Both the position numbers and the translations under genes were made by a program. A DNA stretch of 64,000 nt, from assembly GCA_017529425.1 (NCBI GenBank), contig JAFXNQ010000015.1:41612-105611 (forward strand), given 5' to 3'. This DNA comes from Bacteroidales bacterium (lineage in GTDB: Bacteria > Bacteroidota > Bacteroidia > Bacteroidales > UBA932). Below, in pieces: positions 1 through 8,613 of this stretch (position 1 is the first letter of the stretch; each line of letters begins with the position of its first letter). The notes below the pieces were generated by a model that was given only the letters and a program-made list of their open reading frames with translations, ran no database searches and was not told the DNA's origin.

Positions 1-2
1 TG

Positions 3-128
3 GAGATGGCAAAGGAGATCGGTGTGACTCCCAAAACTATTGAATGGCACATCGCCAAAATGAAAGGAGTGGAGATTGAACGGGAAGGACCAGCCAATGG
101 GGGCCATTGGATTCTTCTTAAACCATAA
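3..128 (+). CDS. C-terminal end of a winged-helix (probably AlbA_2/AAA-4 type) protein, 5' truncated
   Basis: The reading frame is open from the left edge and stops at TAA 126-128, leaving 41 residues. They read as a helix-turn-helix (MAKEIGVTPKTIEWHIAKMK) followed by a short beta-wing ending GGHWILLKP. This is the pattern at the C-terminus of Bacteroidota ATP-binding proteins with an AlbA_2 (Schlafen-like) domain and a final winged helix, which are thought to act as regulators. Only the tail is visible, so the catalytic or ATP-binding part is inferred. It could also be the end of another small DNA-binding regulator. Confidence 0.5.
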   Translation, partial: EMAKEIGVTPKTIEWHIAKMKGVEIEREGPANGGHWILLKP

Positions 129-545
129 ATGACTTTTAACCGATTATCTGTACCTCGCCGGAGATGCCTTCCATATTTTTGACAAATACACCCGCCAACT
201 TTAGGAGTAAAGGGTCTGAGGGATGCAGGGGATATTGTGCTTATTAGCGGAACGTCAGCTTCAGAAGCTCCGGTTAAAGGAGGGCCCAAAGCGCACGATA
301 TACTGATATCGGACTATCGTGAGGTCCAATCGTCTCCAGAGCGCTCTGTAAGCGGGGCCTTATCCGCACGATTCTGGCGAAGCGATAAAAGGCTCGACTT
401 GGCTTGATATGACACGGCGCCTGAAATCTGTGCTCGTCCTGACGGACTGCATATCCCAGCGGGTTCTCAGCTCGCTTCGCTCGTTCGAGATAACGCAGGG
501 TTTTCCCAGTGCCCCGAGATGTGTGAGCGCCCCAATATTCTAGCG
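129..545. other. Intergenic stretch without a convincing gene
   Basis: This 417-base gap lies between the winged-helix tail (plus) and the GH28 gene (minus), so both flanking genes converge on it. A plus-strand frame is open from about 175 to 407 and ends TGA, and a minus-strand frame is open across about 370-530, but neither has a good start or a recognisable protein. A short GC-rich inverted run (CAGCTCGCTTCGCTCG, about 470-485) could form a weak hairpin. I see nothing else to assign. Confidence 0.4.
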
Positions 546-1856
546 CTATTCGTCAAATACCGTGTTGTTGAGTACTATGCCTTTGACGCCCACAATCGTA
601 CTGCCGCGGGTCATTCCCTCGCCGACGGCGTCGCGGCGGCGAATGGTCTCTTCTGACATCGGAAATTCTTCCGGCACTACCTTTGTGAATGAGCAGTTGG
701 TGAACACTAGGTTCTCGTAAGGATGGTCCTCTGGTGAGAATATCTCTATACCACAGAGGGAACGGGCGTGTACGTCGGTGAAGTAGATGTTGCGGACCCC
801 CTTAAACTTGACGGACTCGTCGGGATAAACGTACATATGGAGGGGACATTCGTAAATCTCGTCCATAATGATGTTGGAGAAGATGATCTCCTCTATCAGC
901 GAAGATTCCAGACCGAAGTCGTTGTTGAAGCCCGGGCGGGGAAAATCGATTCCGATGCCGAGCCAGCTCTTGGTTATCACAAGGTTTGAGAAGATGCAGT
1001 TGCGGATATGGCCGTCGTTTGACCACCCAAGGCGGATGGCGTATGCCCACGACTTGAGGGTGCAGTTGGTAACGACGACCCTCTCGCAGATGCGCGGCTC
1101 CTTTAGCGAACGGCTGTTTGCGCGGACGATGACGGCATCGTCGCCCGCCTCGATGATACAGTTGGATACTGTTACATCGCGGCTGCAGTTTATGTGGATT
1201 CCGTCGTTGTTGGGAAAGCGCATATCCGACAGTATCTTGCAGCGGTCAAAGTGGACAAAATCGCAGTCGTGGACCCAGTAGCTCCATCCTGCAGGCTGGT
1301 TGACCATAGTGACGTCGGTCACGGTGACATACTTGCATCCTGCAAAGAAGACCACCCTGGGGAGTGTCTGCTCCGTGGGGTGAATACGTTTGAAAGGCCA
1401 TCCGCCACGGTATTCGTCGTCGGGGACAGGGCAGACGTGGTATTGTCCGTTGCAATCGATCGTGCCCCGGCCGGTAATGGCTATGTTCTCCGCCTCATCG
1501 GCAAAGATGAAGGCTGCGTTGCGCTTGCGCGGCAGATTCTCGGAATTGTAGTGCCGAGCATCGGTCCGGTCGGGGAAGTCGTTGATGTCGGGCGAGGCCA
1601 GCAGCACCGCGTCTGCATCTATGAAAAGCTCCACTCCGCTCTTGATTTCGATGGGGCCGGAGAGGAAAGTGCCTCCCGAGAGTATCACTCGGCCGCCGCC
1701 GGCGGCGCTGACATCGTCAATCGCCTTCTGGATGGTCTTGGTGATCTTGGTCTTGCCGTCGGCCCTGGCACCAATAGACTTGACGTTGATATCCTTTGCC
1801 TGGGTATGGAAGGCCAGTAGTGAAAATGCAAGAGCAAGGGTGACGATTCTCTTCAT
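546..1856 (-). CDS. Secreted GH28-family (polygalacturonase-like) glycoside hydrolase
   Basis: 436 residues with a signal peptide (about residues 1-20, ending HTQA). The mature protein is a right-handed parallel beta-helix with many short beta-turn repeats such as VTVSNCII. GH28 active-site motifs are present: NNDGIH at 216-221 (family NTDG) and GDD at 238-240. The usual downstream RIK motif is not obvious, so the substrate may not be plain polygalacturonan; GH28 also covers rhamnogalacturonan and xylogalacturonan hydrolases. It lies 3 bases after the GH110-like lipoprotein gene, almost certainly in one operon, so the two probably attack the same pectin or mucin-type glycan in the periplasm. 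No SusC/SusD pair is in the window. Confidence 0.82.
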   Translation of the reverse strand: MKRIVTLALAFSLLAFHTQAKDINVKSIGARADGKTKITKTIQKAIDDVSAAGGGRVILSGGTFLSGPIEIKSGVELFIDADAVLLASPDINDFPDRTDARHYNSENLPRKRNAAFIFADEAENIAITGRGTIDCNGQYHVCPVPDDEYRGGWPFKRIHPTEQTLPRVVFFAGCKYVTVTDVTMVNQPAGWSYWVHDCDFVHFDRCKILSDMRFPNNDGIHINCSRDVTVSNCIIEAGDDAVIVRANSRSLKEPRICERVVVTNCTLKSWAYAIRLGWSNDGHIRNCIFSNLVITKSWLGIGIDFPRPGFNNDFGLESSLIEEIIFSNIIMDEIYECPLHMYVYPDESVKFKGVRNIYFTDVHARSLCGIEIFSPEDHPYENLVFTNCSFTKVVPEEFPMSEETIRRRDAVGEGMTRGSTIVGVKGIVLNNTVFDE

Positions 1857-1859
1857 AGC

Positions 1860-3557
1860 TTATCTTGAAACGTTGGGCCTGCCGTCCACAGTGATGTTGC
1901 GGCAGTGGACCTCCCTGATGCCGAAGTCGCTGCAGACGTTGTCGTAGAACTGGCAGTTTTCGCAGTCGTTGAGCACGACTTCCGTGCCGTAGTTGTCCGT
2001 AAAGACATTGTTGCGGACCACAAGGCCGGAGTTTACGTAGGGGCCGTGCCTCTCGACATCGGAGGTGACGTAAATCACAGAACCGTCCCAGTCAGGACCC
2101 GTACAGATTGTGTAAAGGATGTTGCAGTTTGCTATGTAGTTGTGCTCTACAACCATATCGCGCATAGGGCCGGCCTCGTGCCACCAGAGCTCGCCGCCCA
2201 GTTTGAGGGCGCTCATAGAGGTCTTCATAATCTTGTTGTAGCCCACGTAGGCGCGCGGAACCTTCACGTAGAATGCCCGGCCGCACTTGGATATCACGGT
2301 GTTGTTCACGATGTTGGCGTAGGCGAAGGTGTTGTTGTAAAGGAAGCAGCTGTCGCACTGCTCTTTAGTAATGGGCTTGTCCAGCGTTACGACCACCTTC
2401 CAGTCCCTCCAGGAGGTGTCCACGGCCTGCACCACATACTTGTCAAAATGCTCAAGGTCGTGGCGGTTTATCAGGTGCAGGGTATCCCCTTTGTGGGGAT
2501 AGTCCAGCGACTGGGCGTGAAGGTCAGCCTTCTCCACGCGGATTTCTACCTTGTGGTCATCTTCCTGCGCGTAAGGATACCAATAGTAATTGTGGATGTT
2601 GGTGCAGTCGTCAAGACAACCGCGGAACATACAGTTCTGGATGGTGATATTGCCGCGGCACGATGTGAAGTGGGTCGCATCGGTGGTGGTGCTGGTATAT
2701 CGGCCGGGGTAGGGGACTATCTGCACGTGGTCCAGAAGGATGTCTGTGGTCTCGTGCCCCACGATGCCCATTCCCGGGAAGCTGTATATTATGATGTCCT
2801 TGAGAGTGACATTCTCGCTCTCGCGCAGCATATAGCAGGGACGGTAGTGGCCGCCGTGCTTGATGACCAGAATGTCGCCGACCTTAGCGATACTGTTGCT
2901 GAACTTGAATTGAACCTTGCCGGGAGAAGGGGAACCGGTCATACCGCCGTCCACGTCAAAGAAAAAGCCTGATGACGGGCTGTAAAACTCGGTGCGGCCC
3001 TGGACCACCTTGTCGCTGTATTTGTAGTACTCCGTGTCGAACTCAGCCTCTATCATATCGCCCTTAATCGAAGTAATCACCGCCTCTATGTTGTTGTGGC
3101 GCTTGTAGTCTATCTGAAGACCCTTCACCGTGACATTCTTGCAGCGGATGAAGGCCAGCAGCTCCATCCACCCCTCTACCATCAGTTTGGCGCCGTAGGC
3201 CTCTATGGTGAGGTCCTTTGCCCCTGTAAAGTCAAGCCCCGTTACATAGGGTTTGGTGGGGATAAAGAGGTAGCGCTGCACCTGGAGGCCATAGCCGTAG
3301 GTGCCGTCAATCGCCTCGCGCTCAATCTTCGCCGCTTCAGGGTCGGAGAAATCATAAACGCCGGCAGGGAAGACCAGCGTGGTGCCGGCGTGCGTGCGGC
3401 AGTACTCCGCCGCCTTTCGCAGAGCGTCAGCGTCGTTTATCCCGTCATCAGGAACAGCTCCGAAATCCTTTACAGAAACTCTTGTGGGTGTAGTCTTGTT
3501 GCAAGCGCCCAGAACCACGGCGGCAATTGCAATTAAAAAGAGAGTTGACTTTTTCAT
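1860..3557 (-). CDS. Beta-helix lipoprotein resembling GH110 alpha-1,3-galactosidases
   Basis: 565 residues. The N-terminus is a lipoprotein signal with lipobox LGAC (acylated Cys19), so the enzyme is membrane anchored. The rest is a pectate-lyase-like beta-helix opening with VKDFGAVPDDGINDADAL. The segment DATHFTSCRGNITIQNC followed by LDDCTNIHNYYW resembles the conserved centre of GH110 alpha-1,3-galactosidases of Bacteroides, which cut terminal galactose from blood-group B and related glycans, and the length fits that family. The family call is from memory of motifs, so a generic beta-helix protein remains possible. It is the first gene of a two-gene operon with the GH28 protein. A TAGATTTG -7 element lies about 55 bases upstream. 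Confidence 0.68.
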   Translation of the reverse strand: MKKSTLFLIAIAAVVLGACNKTTPTRVSVKDFGAVPDDGINDADALRKAAEYCRTHAGTTLVFPAGVYDFSDPEAAKIEREAIDGTYGYGLQVQRYLFIPTKPYVTGLDFTGAKDLTIEAYGAKLMVEGWMELLAFIRCKNVTVKGLQIDYKRHNNIEAVITSIKGDMIEAEFDTEYYKYSDKVVQGRTEFYSPSSGFFFDVDGGMTGSPSPGKVQFKFSNSIAKVGDILVIKHGGHYRPCYMLRESENVTLKDIIIYSFPGMGIVGHETTDILLDHVQIVPYPGRYTSTTTDATHFTSCRGNITIQNCMFRGCLDDCTNIHNYYWYPYAQEDDHKVEIRVEKADLHAQSLDYPHKGDTLHLINRHDLEHFDKYVVQAVDTSWRDWKVVVTLDKPITKEQCDSCFLYNNTFAYANIVNNTVISKCGRAFYVKVPRAYVGYNKIMKTSMSALKLGGELWWHEAGPMRDMVVEHNYIANCNILYTICTGPDWDGSVIYVTSDVERHGPYVNSGLVVRNNVFTDNYGTEVVLNDCENCQFYDNVCSDFGIREVHCRNITVDGRPNVSR

Positions 3558-3611
3558 ATATGTATCAGGTTTATTAGCGGGTTGAAAAAAGGAGCATCTC
3601 CTTCTTTACCG

Positions 3612-3619
3612 CAAATCTA
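3612..3619 (-). promoter_or_regulatory. Candidate -7 box of the beta-helix glycosidase operon
   Basis: The minus strand reads TAGATTTG, matching the Bacteroidota TAnnTTTG element. It would start transcription near 3606, about 50 bases before the ATG at 3557. No TTG is found at the ideal 19-20 base spacing (the nearest is about 25), so this is a half-supported promoter. Confidence 0.35.
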
Positions 3620-3674
3620 CTGAAATATCTTCATTCAGCGACAGCAATACATACTTTTCCGATACTAACTCAAA

Positions 3675-3810
3675 TTTCGCAGCGTCCGCGAATGAGCCCT
3701 ATAGTGTAACATAGTGCCACTTTGTCGACGCTGTGAGGCATTTTGCCCTGGCAGCGTCTGCGGAACCCGCTCAAAAGCAGCCTCAGTACTGCTTGTCCGA
3801 CGCTGCGAAA
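3675..3810. repeat. Cluster of inverted GACGCTGCG motifs in a 0.7 kb intergenic region
   Basis: A perfect 12-base inverted repeat joins 3675-3686 (TTTCGCAGCGTC) and 3799-3810 (GACGCTGCGAAA). Two more diverged copies of the core lie between, near 3723 (GTCGACGCTGTGAGG) and 3751 (CAGCGTCTGCGG), so the four copies alternate in orientation. A small hairpin AAGCAG/CTGCTT is at about 3775-3794. The gap 3558-4283 has no convincing protein. The alternating layout suggests a structured transcript or a small repeat element. Its number of genomic copies cannot be judged here. Confidence 0.55.
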
Positions 3811-4019
3811 ACCGGGTTGCCAATCTGAGTGCAGCAAACCTTGCCGGTCGGCATCTACGTCTGGTAAGGACAGACGAAAAGCTACAACACCCCGAATTCT
3901 CTCTGGAACGGCAGCAGATTGCCCTCCGGATTGTGGCGCAGCCCTGTGCGATAGCCGTCAAGTATGGCGAAATCAATCAGGCGGAAGCGTCCCTTGAACT
4001 CCCATACAACTAAATAACC

Positions 4020-4220
4020 TATCTTTGCAATCAGCATCAAGAGCGCCCTTTGAGGGCCGCCAACCGAGCAGCCAGAAGCCACGGTGGCAAAGAGATGCCC
4101 TTTCGCCTTGGTTATTGACCGCATTTGAAAAGAAAAACAGTGTCCCCGACAATACGATGGACACTGACGAGACCCATAGGGGCGAACGGAATGACACAGC
4201 TACTCCGCAGGACACTGTTT
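4020..4220 (+). ncRNA. Candidate small RNA or leader with alternative hairpins
   Basis: TATCTTTG at 4020-4027 matches the -7 consensus, with TTG at 3994-3996 (spacing 23, slightly long). Downstream, AAACAGTGTCC at 4135-4145 pairs perfectly with GGACACTGTTT at 4210-4220 (11 bp). It can alternatively pair through 8 bases with GGACACTG at 4159-4166, so one strand has two competing partners. A GC-rich hairpin GCGCCC/GGGCCGC sits near the predicted 5' end. A plus-strand frame is open across 4025-4252, but the predicted peptide looks like no known family. An RNA is more likely than a protein; its identity is unknown. Confidence 0.3.
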
Positions 4221-4283
4221 CTATTCGCAAATATAATATGAAAAAGCACTAATAACAAAGAAAATAGAATTCGACACACCGTT

Positions 4284-4946
4284 CTATAACCCGTTCAGCA
4301 ACTGGGTGAACTGGATGCGGATATCGGCCAGGATGCTGCGCCAGTCCTTAAGGTTGCCGTCCAGGTTGTCAGAGACCGCCTTCAGGCAATAGAACGGAAT
4401 GTCATACATCTGGCAGAAACGTGCGGCCGCATAAGCCTCCATATCAAAGAGGTCGTACTTCTGCGAGAGTTCCTTCACCTGCTCCGGACTGAAAGTCTGT
4501 GTACTCATAAAATAGTCCCCGGAAAAGATGCTGGCGCCTTCTCCCTCAAGCTCAATGCAATCGTGTACCAGTTCGCTGCCGCCGTTGTAAATCCGGATGC
4601 AACGGACGATTGTGCCGATTGGATATCGGGCCGATCCGGCGCTGCCGATATTAAGGACCACCGGAGTCCGTCCTTCAGGCAGAGAATCGTGCCATTCAAC
4701 CAGGCTGCTGAACATCCGCATCTTTCCCATTCCCGTGAAAACCACAGGGAAGGGCACCTCAGAAGGAGAAATCTCATCCTTGTCAGCTACGAAAAGGACC
4801 ACATCCCGACCCTTTAATTCTTCCAATAAAGATTTTACCATATATGTACATTCATTAAGATCACAGTCAAGCGATGCTTGTGTCCGCTGCGCAAAAACAG
4901 TAGTGGATACAAGTAAGGCTATGAAAAAGACAGATAACTTACGCAT
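4284..4946 (-). CDS. Exported nucleoside phosphorylase/MTA-SAH nucleosidase-like protein
   Basis: 220 residues. The core matches the purine nucleoside phosphorylase/MTA-SAH nucleosidase superfamily: VVFTGMGKMR, VVLNIGSAGS, and near the C-terminus DMEAYAAA followed by LKAVSDNLDG, where the family's Met-Glu binds ribose and an Asp acts in catalysis. The first Met gives a hydrophobic signal peptide (MRKLSVFFIALLVSTTVFA, then Gln20), so the protein appears to be exported, unlike the usual cytosolic Pfs. It is short at the N-terminus compared with typical nucleosidases (about 230 residues without a signal). It probably splits nucleosides in the periplasm. The gene is monocistronic and divergent from maf. 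Confidence 0.72.
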   Translation of the reverse strand: MRKLSVFFIALLVSTTVFAQRTQASLDCDLNECTYMVKSLLEELKGRDVVLFVADKDEISPSEVPFPVVFTGMGKMRMFSSLVEWHDSLPEGRTPVVLNIGSAGSARYPIGTIVRCIRIYNGGSELVHDCIELEGEGASIFSGDYFMSTQTFSPEQVKELSQKYDLFDMEAYAAARFCQMYDIPFYCLKAVSDNLDGNLKDWRSILADIRIQFTQLLNGL

Positions 4947-5079
4947 CAGGCAACATTTGAATTACTATCTGCAGGCCCGCTTCCGGAAGAGAAGTATGAT
5001 GGGCCATTCCCGATAAAACTGAATATGACCCTGCTAATATACAAATAATTGAAAGAAACATCCTGAATGGTAATACATA

Positions 5080-5109
5080 TTGCATAGTCGGTCAAAAACC
5101 GTAACTTCG
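5080..5109 (+). promoter_or_regulatory. Promoter of the maf-valS transcript
   Basis: TTG at 5080-5082, a 19-base spacer and TAACTTCG at 5102-5109 match the Bacteroidota pattern with one deviation. Transcription would begin around 5114-5116, at the maf ATG, which suggests a nearly leaderless message. It also argues against the in-frame ATG at 5080 as start. Confidence 0.6.
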
Positions 5110-5115
5110 CACACT

Positions 5116-5700
5116 ATGAATCTGCACGGAAAGAAGGTGATTTTGGCGAGCAATTCGCCCAGGCGCAGGGAACTGCTGGCCGGTCTCAACGTAGAGTTTA
5201 CAGTAGATACCCGCAACAACTTTGAGGAGACTTTCCCCGAGGATATGCCCCACGGCCAGGTGCCCGCCGCGATGTCGCTGGGCAAATCCAGGGGCTTCTG
5301 GCGCGAACTGCAAGAAGGCGAGATACTGGTCACTTCAGATACGATGGTCCTGCTGGACAGTTTGATAATGGGCAAGCCCCACAGCAGGGAAGAGGCGGTG
5401 GAGATGCTCCGCAGCCTGTCAGGACGCACCCACGAGGTAATCACCGCCGTCACAGTGCGTGACAGGAACCATTGCGAAACAGTGTCAGATACCACCCTGG
5501 TAACTTTCCGCGAACTGACCGATGAAGAGATAGAATATTACATAGATACCTGCAAACCATACGACAAGGCAGGGGCCTACGGGATTCAGGAGTGGATAGG
5601 TTACGCCGCCTGTACCTCGATTTCCGGCTCATTTTATAACGTAATGGGCTTCCCGGTGCACAAAGTTTACGATGAATTGATTAAATTTGCAGGATATTAG
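5116..5700 (+). CDS. maf: Maf family nucleoside triphosphate pyrophosphatase
   Basis: 194 residues from the ATG at 5116. That start gives the family N-terminus [20 protein letters not shown], in which the SxSPRR motif binds the nucleotide. Other family features are [24 protein letters not shown], the SGRTHEV segment and a late KAGAYGIQ. Maf proteins hydrolyse dTTP/UTP and modified pyrimidine triphosphates, cleaning the nucleotide pool. Length is normal. An upstream in-frame ATG at 5080 would add 12 residues but overlaps the predicted promoter, so it was rejected. It is 11 bases before valS and probably cotranscribed. Confidence 0.9.
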   Translation: MNLHGKKVILASNSPRRRELLAGLNVEFTVDTRNNFEETFPEDMPHGQVPAAMSLGKSRGFWRELQEGEILVTSDTMVLLDSLIMGKPHSREEAVEMLRSLSGRTHEVITAVTVRDRNHCETVSDTTLVTFRELTDEEIEYYIDTCKPYDKAGAYGIQEWIGYAACTSISGSFYNVMGFPVHKVYDELIKFAGY

Positions 5701-5711
5701 CCTTTAGAAAG

Positions 5712-8351
5712 ATGGAGTTAGAAGCAAAATACAACCCGTGTAACGTAGAAGACAAGTGGTACGCATACTGGATGGACCACAACTTTTTTCATTCAGAACC
5801 CGATGGCCGCGAACCATATACTATAGTGATTCCCCCGCCCAATGTGACCGGAATCCTCCATATGGGCCACGTGCTCAACAACACTATAAACGATGTTCTG
5901 ATACGCAAGGCGCGTATGGACGGCAAGAACGCCTGCTGGGTGCCCGGCACCGACCACGCATCCATAGCCACAGAGAATAAGGTCGTCGGCCGCCTGCGTG
6001 AGAAAGGCATCAGGAAAGAAGACATCTCCCGCGAGGAGTTTCTCAAATACGCCTGGGAGTGGAAAGAAGAGCACGGCGGGATTATCCTCAAACAGCTGCG
6101 CAAACTCGGCGCCAGCTGCGACTGGGACCGTACCAGGTTCACGATGGACCCCGAACTGAGCAAGGCCGTGATAAACACCTTCTGCTACTTCTATGACAAG
6201 GGTTATATATACCGCGGTGCCCGTATGGTCAACTGGGACCCCGTTGGCCTGACCGCAGTCAGCGACGAGGAGGTTATCCACCGCGACACCCAGAGCAAAT
6301 TCTATCACCTGCGCTACTTTATAAGCGACGGCAACGGCAACCCCACCGACAAGTTCCTGGTCATTGCAACCACCCGTCCCGAGACCATTATGGCCGATGC
6401 CGCAATCTGCGTCAATCCCAAGGACGAACGGCACTTCTGGCTGCACGGCAAGAAGGTGCTCATCCCGCTCATCAACAAAGAGATACCTGTTATCGAGGAT
6501 GATTATGTGGAGATGGACTTCGGTACCGGATGCCTCAAGGTTACCCCGGCGCACGACGTTAACGACCACGAGATAGGTCTCCGCCACAATCTGGAGGTGC
6601 TTGATATAATAGACGACCACGGCCGCCTGAACGAGAAGGCTCAGATTCTGGTGGGCGAAGACCGCTTTGAGGCCCGCAAGAAGATAGAGAAGATGCTGGA
6701 AGAGGCCGGGAACCTGGTCAAGACAGAAGACTACGTTTCTCCGATAGGATATTCAGAGCGTACAAACGCTGTTATCGAACCCAAACTCTCCACCCAGTGG
6801 TTCCTCAAGATGGAGGACCTGGCAAAAGAGGCCCTCGCAAGCGTAGAGGGCGGGGACGTGAAACTGATTCCAGACAAATACCGCAATACATACCGCCACT
6901 GGATGGAGACGGTGCGTGACTGGTGTATCTCCCGCCAGCTCTGGTGGGGCCAGCGCATACCGGCATACTACCTTCCCGACGGTCGTTACGTTGTCGCCCC
7001 CGATGCAGAAGCCGCACTGGTCAAGGCGCGCGCCCTGGACGCATCTCTCAAGGCGGAAGATCTCCGTCAGGACGAGGATGTCCTGGACACCTGGTTCAGC
7101 TCCTGGCTGTGGCCCATCTCCGTGTTTGATGCCGGCAAGCCCGGCCATCCCGAGGCGGAGCCCAATGCCGACCTGGCCTATTATTATCCTACCAGCGACC
7201 TCGTTACAGGTCCCGACATCCTCTTCTTCTGGGTGGCCCGTATGATTATGGCCGGCGATGAATTTATGGGCAAGGTCCCGTTCCATAACGTGTTCCTTAC
7301 CGGTATCGTCCGCGACAAGCTCGGGCGCAAGATGTCCAAGTCGCTGGGCAATTCCCCCGACCCGCTGGATCTGATTGCAAAATATGGCGCCGATGCCGTG
7401 CGCCTTGGAATGATGCTCTGCACCAGCGCCGGCAACGACATCCTCTTTGACGAGAGTCAGGTGGAGCAGGGGCGCAACTTCTGCAACAAGGTCTGGAACG
7501 CCTATCGCCTGGTACAGATGTGGAAGGTGGAAGACAAGCCTGCTGCCGATGTCAATAAGTTGGCTGTCAAATGGTTCCACGAGCGTATGTGCGAAACCGT
7601 AGCCGCGGTTGAAGACCACTATTCAAAATATCGCATCAGCGATGCTATAATGGCTGTATATAAGCTCTTCTGGGACGATTTCTGCGCCTGGTACCTGGAA
7701 CTGGTAAAGCCCGCCTACGGCGATTCGATTGACAAGGATACATATCTGTGGACAATCGGCTTCTTTGAGTCGCTGCTCAAGATGCTGCATCCGTTCACTC
7801 CCTTTATCACAGAGGAACTTTGGCAGAATATCAAGGCGCGCAAAGAGGGGGAGACCATTATGTTCGCAGAGTCCCCCAAGCCGTATCCCTTCGACGTCAA
7901 GGTGATTTCCGACTTCAACGTTGCAGCCGAGGCCGTGACAGAGATCCGTGCCCTCCGTGCAAAGAAGAATATCTCTCCCAAGGAGGCGCTGCCCCTGATG
8001 GCCAAAGGTGCTTTCCCCGAGGCGATGGCCCCCGCAATTGCAAAAATGGCCAATATCTCAGATATCGCCGTCGTAGAGGACTTTGGTGATGCGGCAGGAG
8101 AGTCTTTCCTGGCTGGCACCGTCCAGTTCTTTGTCCCGCTCGAGGGTATGATAGATGCAGAGGCGGAGAAGGCCAAGATAGTAGCTGAAATCGCCCGCTA
8201 CGAGGGTTTCCTCAAAGGCGTCAACGCCAAGCTGGGCAACGAGCGCTTCGTGGCAAATGCACCCGCTGCAGTTGTAGAGAACGAACGCAAGAAACAATCT
8301 GACGCGACCCAGAAGATAGCAAGTCTAAAGGAGCGTCTTGCAAAACTGTAA
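5712..8351 (+). CDS. valS: Valyl-tRNA synthetase
   Basis: 879 residues, full length for ValS. The Rossmann-fold HIGH-type motif appears in [16 protein letters not shown] (about residues 43-57) and the KMSKS loop in [12 protein letters not shown] (about 540). The editing domain (CP1) carries [13 protein letters not shown] and [15 protein letters not shown], and [17 protein letters not shown] is typical of Val/Ile/Leu enzymes. The C-terminal 60 residues ([20 protein letters not shown] onward) form the coiled-coil arm that grips tRNA-Val. It charges tRNA-Val in the cytoplasm. It probably shares the maf promoter. Confidence 0.97.
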   Translation: MELEAKYNPCNVEDKWYAYWMDHNFFHSEPDGREPYTIVIPPPNVTGILHMGHVLNNTINDVLIRKARMDGKNACWVPGTDHASIATENKVVGRLREKGIRKEDISREEFLKYAWEWKEEHGGIILKQLRKLGASCDWDRTRFTMDPELSKAVINTFCYFYDKGYIYRGARMVNWDPVGLTAVSDEEVIHRDTQSKFYHLRYFISDGNGNPTDKFLVIATTRPETIMADAAICVNPKDERHFWLHGKKVLIPLINKEIPVIEDDYVEMDFGTGCLKVTPAHDVNDHEIGLRHNLEVLDIIDDHGRLNEKAQILVGEDRFEARKKIEKMLEEAGNLVKTEDYVSPIGYSERTNAVIEPKLSTQWFLKMEDLAKEALASVEGGDVKLIPDKYRNTYRHWMETVRDWCISRQLWWGQRIPAYYLPDGRYVVAPDAEAALVKARALDASLKAEDLRQDEDVLDTWFSSWLWPISVFDAGKPGHPEAEPNADLAYYYPTSDLVTGPDILFFWVARMIMAGDEFMGKVPFHNVFLTGIVRDKLGRKMSKSLGNSPDPLDLIAKYGADAVRLGMMLCTSAGNDILFDESQVEQGRNFCNKVWNAYRLVQMWKVEDKPAADVNKLAVKWFHERMCETVAAVEDHYSKYRISDAIMAVYKLFWDDFCAWYLELVKPAYGDSIDKDTYLWTIGFFESLLKMLHPFTPFITEELWQNIKARKEGETIMFAESPKPYPFDVKVISDFNVAAEAVTEIRALRAKKNISPKEALPLMAKGAFPEAMAPAIAKMANISDIAVVEDFGDAAGESFLAGTVQFFVPLEGMIDAEAEKAKIVAEIARYEGFLKGVNAKLGNERFVANAPAAVVENERKKQSDATQKIASLKERLAKL

Positions 8352-8376
8352 TTATTAATCTTTAACAATAGACATT

Positions 8377-8607
8377 ATGACTGCTTTATCATTGTTGATT
8401 CTCCCGTTGGGCGTTATCGGTCCCTGGCAATGGGTCATCATCGCGCTTGTTATCATCCTCCTTTTCGGCGGCAAGAAGATTCCCGAGCTTATGCGTGGTC
8501 TGGGCAAAGGCGTCAAGGAGTTCAAGAGCGGTATGAAAGAGGCTGAAAAAGAACTCAACGACATCAAAACCGACATAGACAAAGAGGAACCCAAGAAGGT
8601 AGAGTAA
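8377..8607 (+). CDS. tatA: Twin-arginine translocase subunit TatA/E
   Basis: 76 residues: a short N-terminal hydrophobic helix (about 14-31, containing GPWQWVIIALVIILLFGGKK), the FGGKKIPEL hinge, and an amphipathic helix with GLGKGVKEFKSGMKEAEKEL. This is the classic TatA layout, with a long charged tail. It oligomerises in the inner membrane to let folded proteins across. tatC follows 6 bases later, so the minimal TatAC system is encoded together. An in-frame leader of about 7 residues precedes the hydrophobic helix. Confidence 0.93.
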   Translation: MTALSLLILPLGVIGPWQWVIIALVIILLFGGKKIPELMRGLGKGVKEFKSGMKEAEKELNDIKTDIDKEEPKKVE

Positions 8608-8613
8608 ATCCAG

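Noticed and set aside
768..1820. Plus-strand open frames opposite the GH28 gene
   Set aside because: They lie antisense to a gene with clear motifs and signal peptide, and their predicted proteins have no recognisable features.
3882..4124. Minus-strand 80-residue frame in the intergenic region
   Set aside because: No known motif, no start context, and it overlaps the repeat and candidate RNA; it looks like chance.
4025..4252. Plus-strand 75-residue frame over the candidate RNA
   Set aside because: Composition is unlike its neighbours' proteins and it coincides with dyad-rich sequence; an RNA is more likely.
5080..5115. Upstream start for Maf (adds 12 residues)
   Set aside because: It overlaps the predicted promoter, and the family N-terminus begins at 5116.
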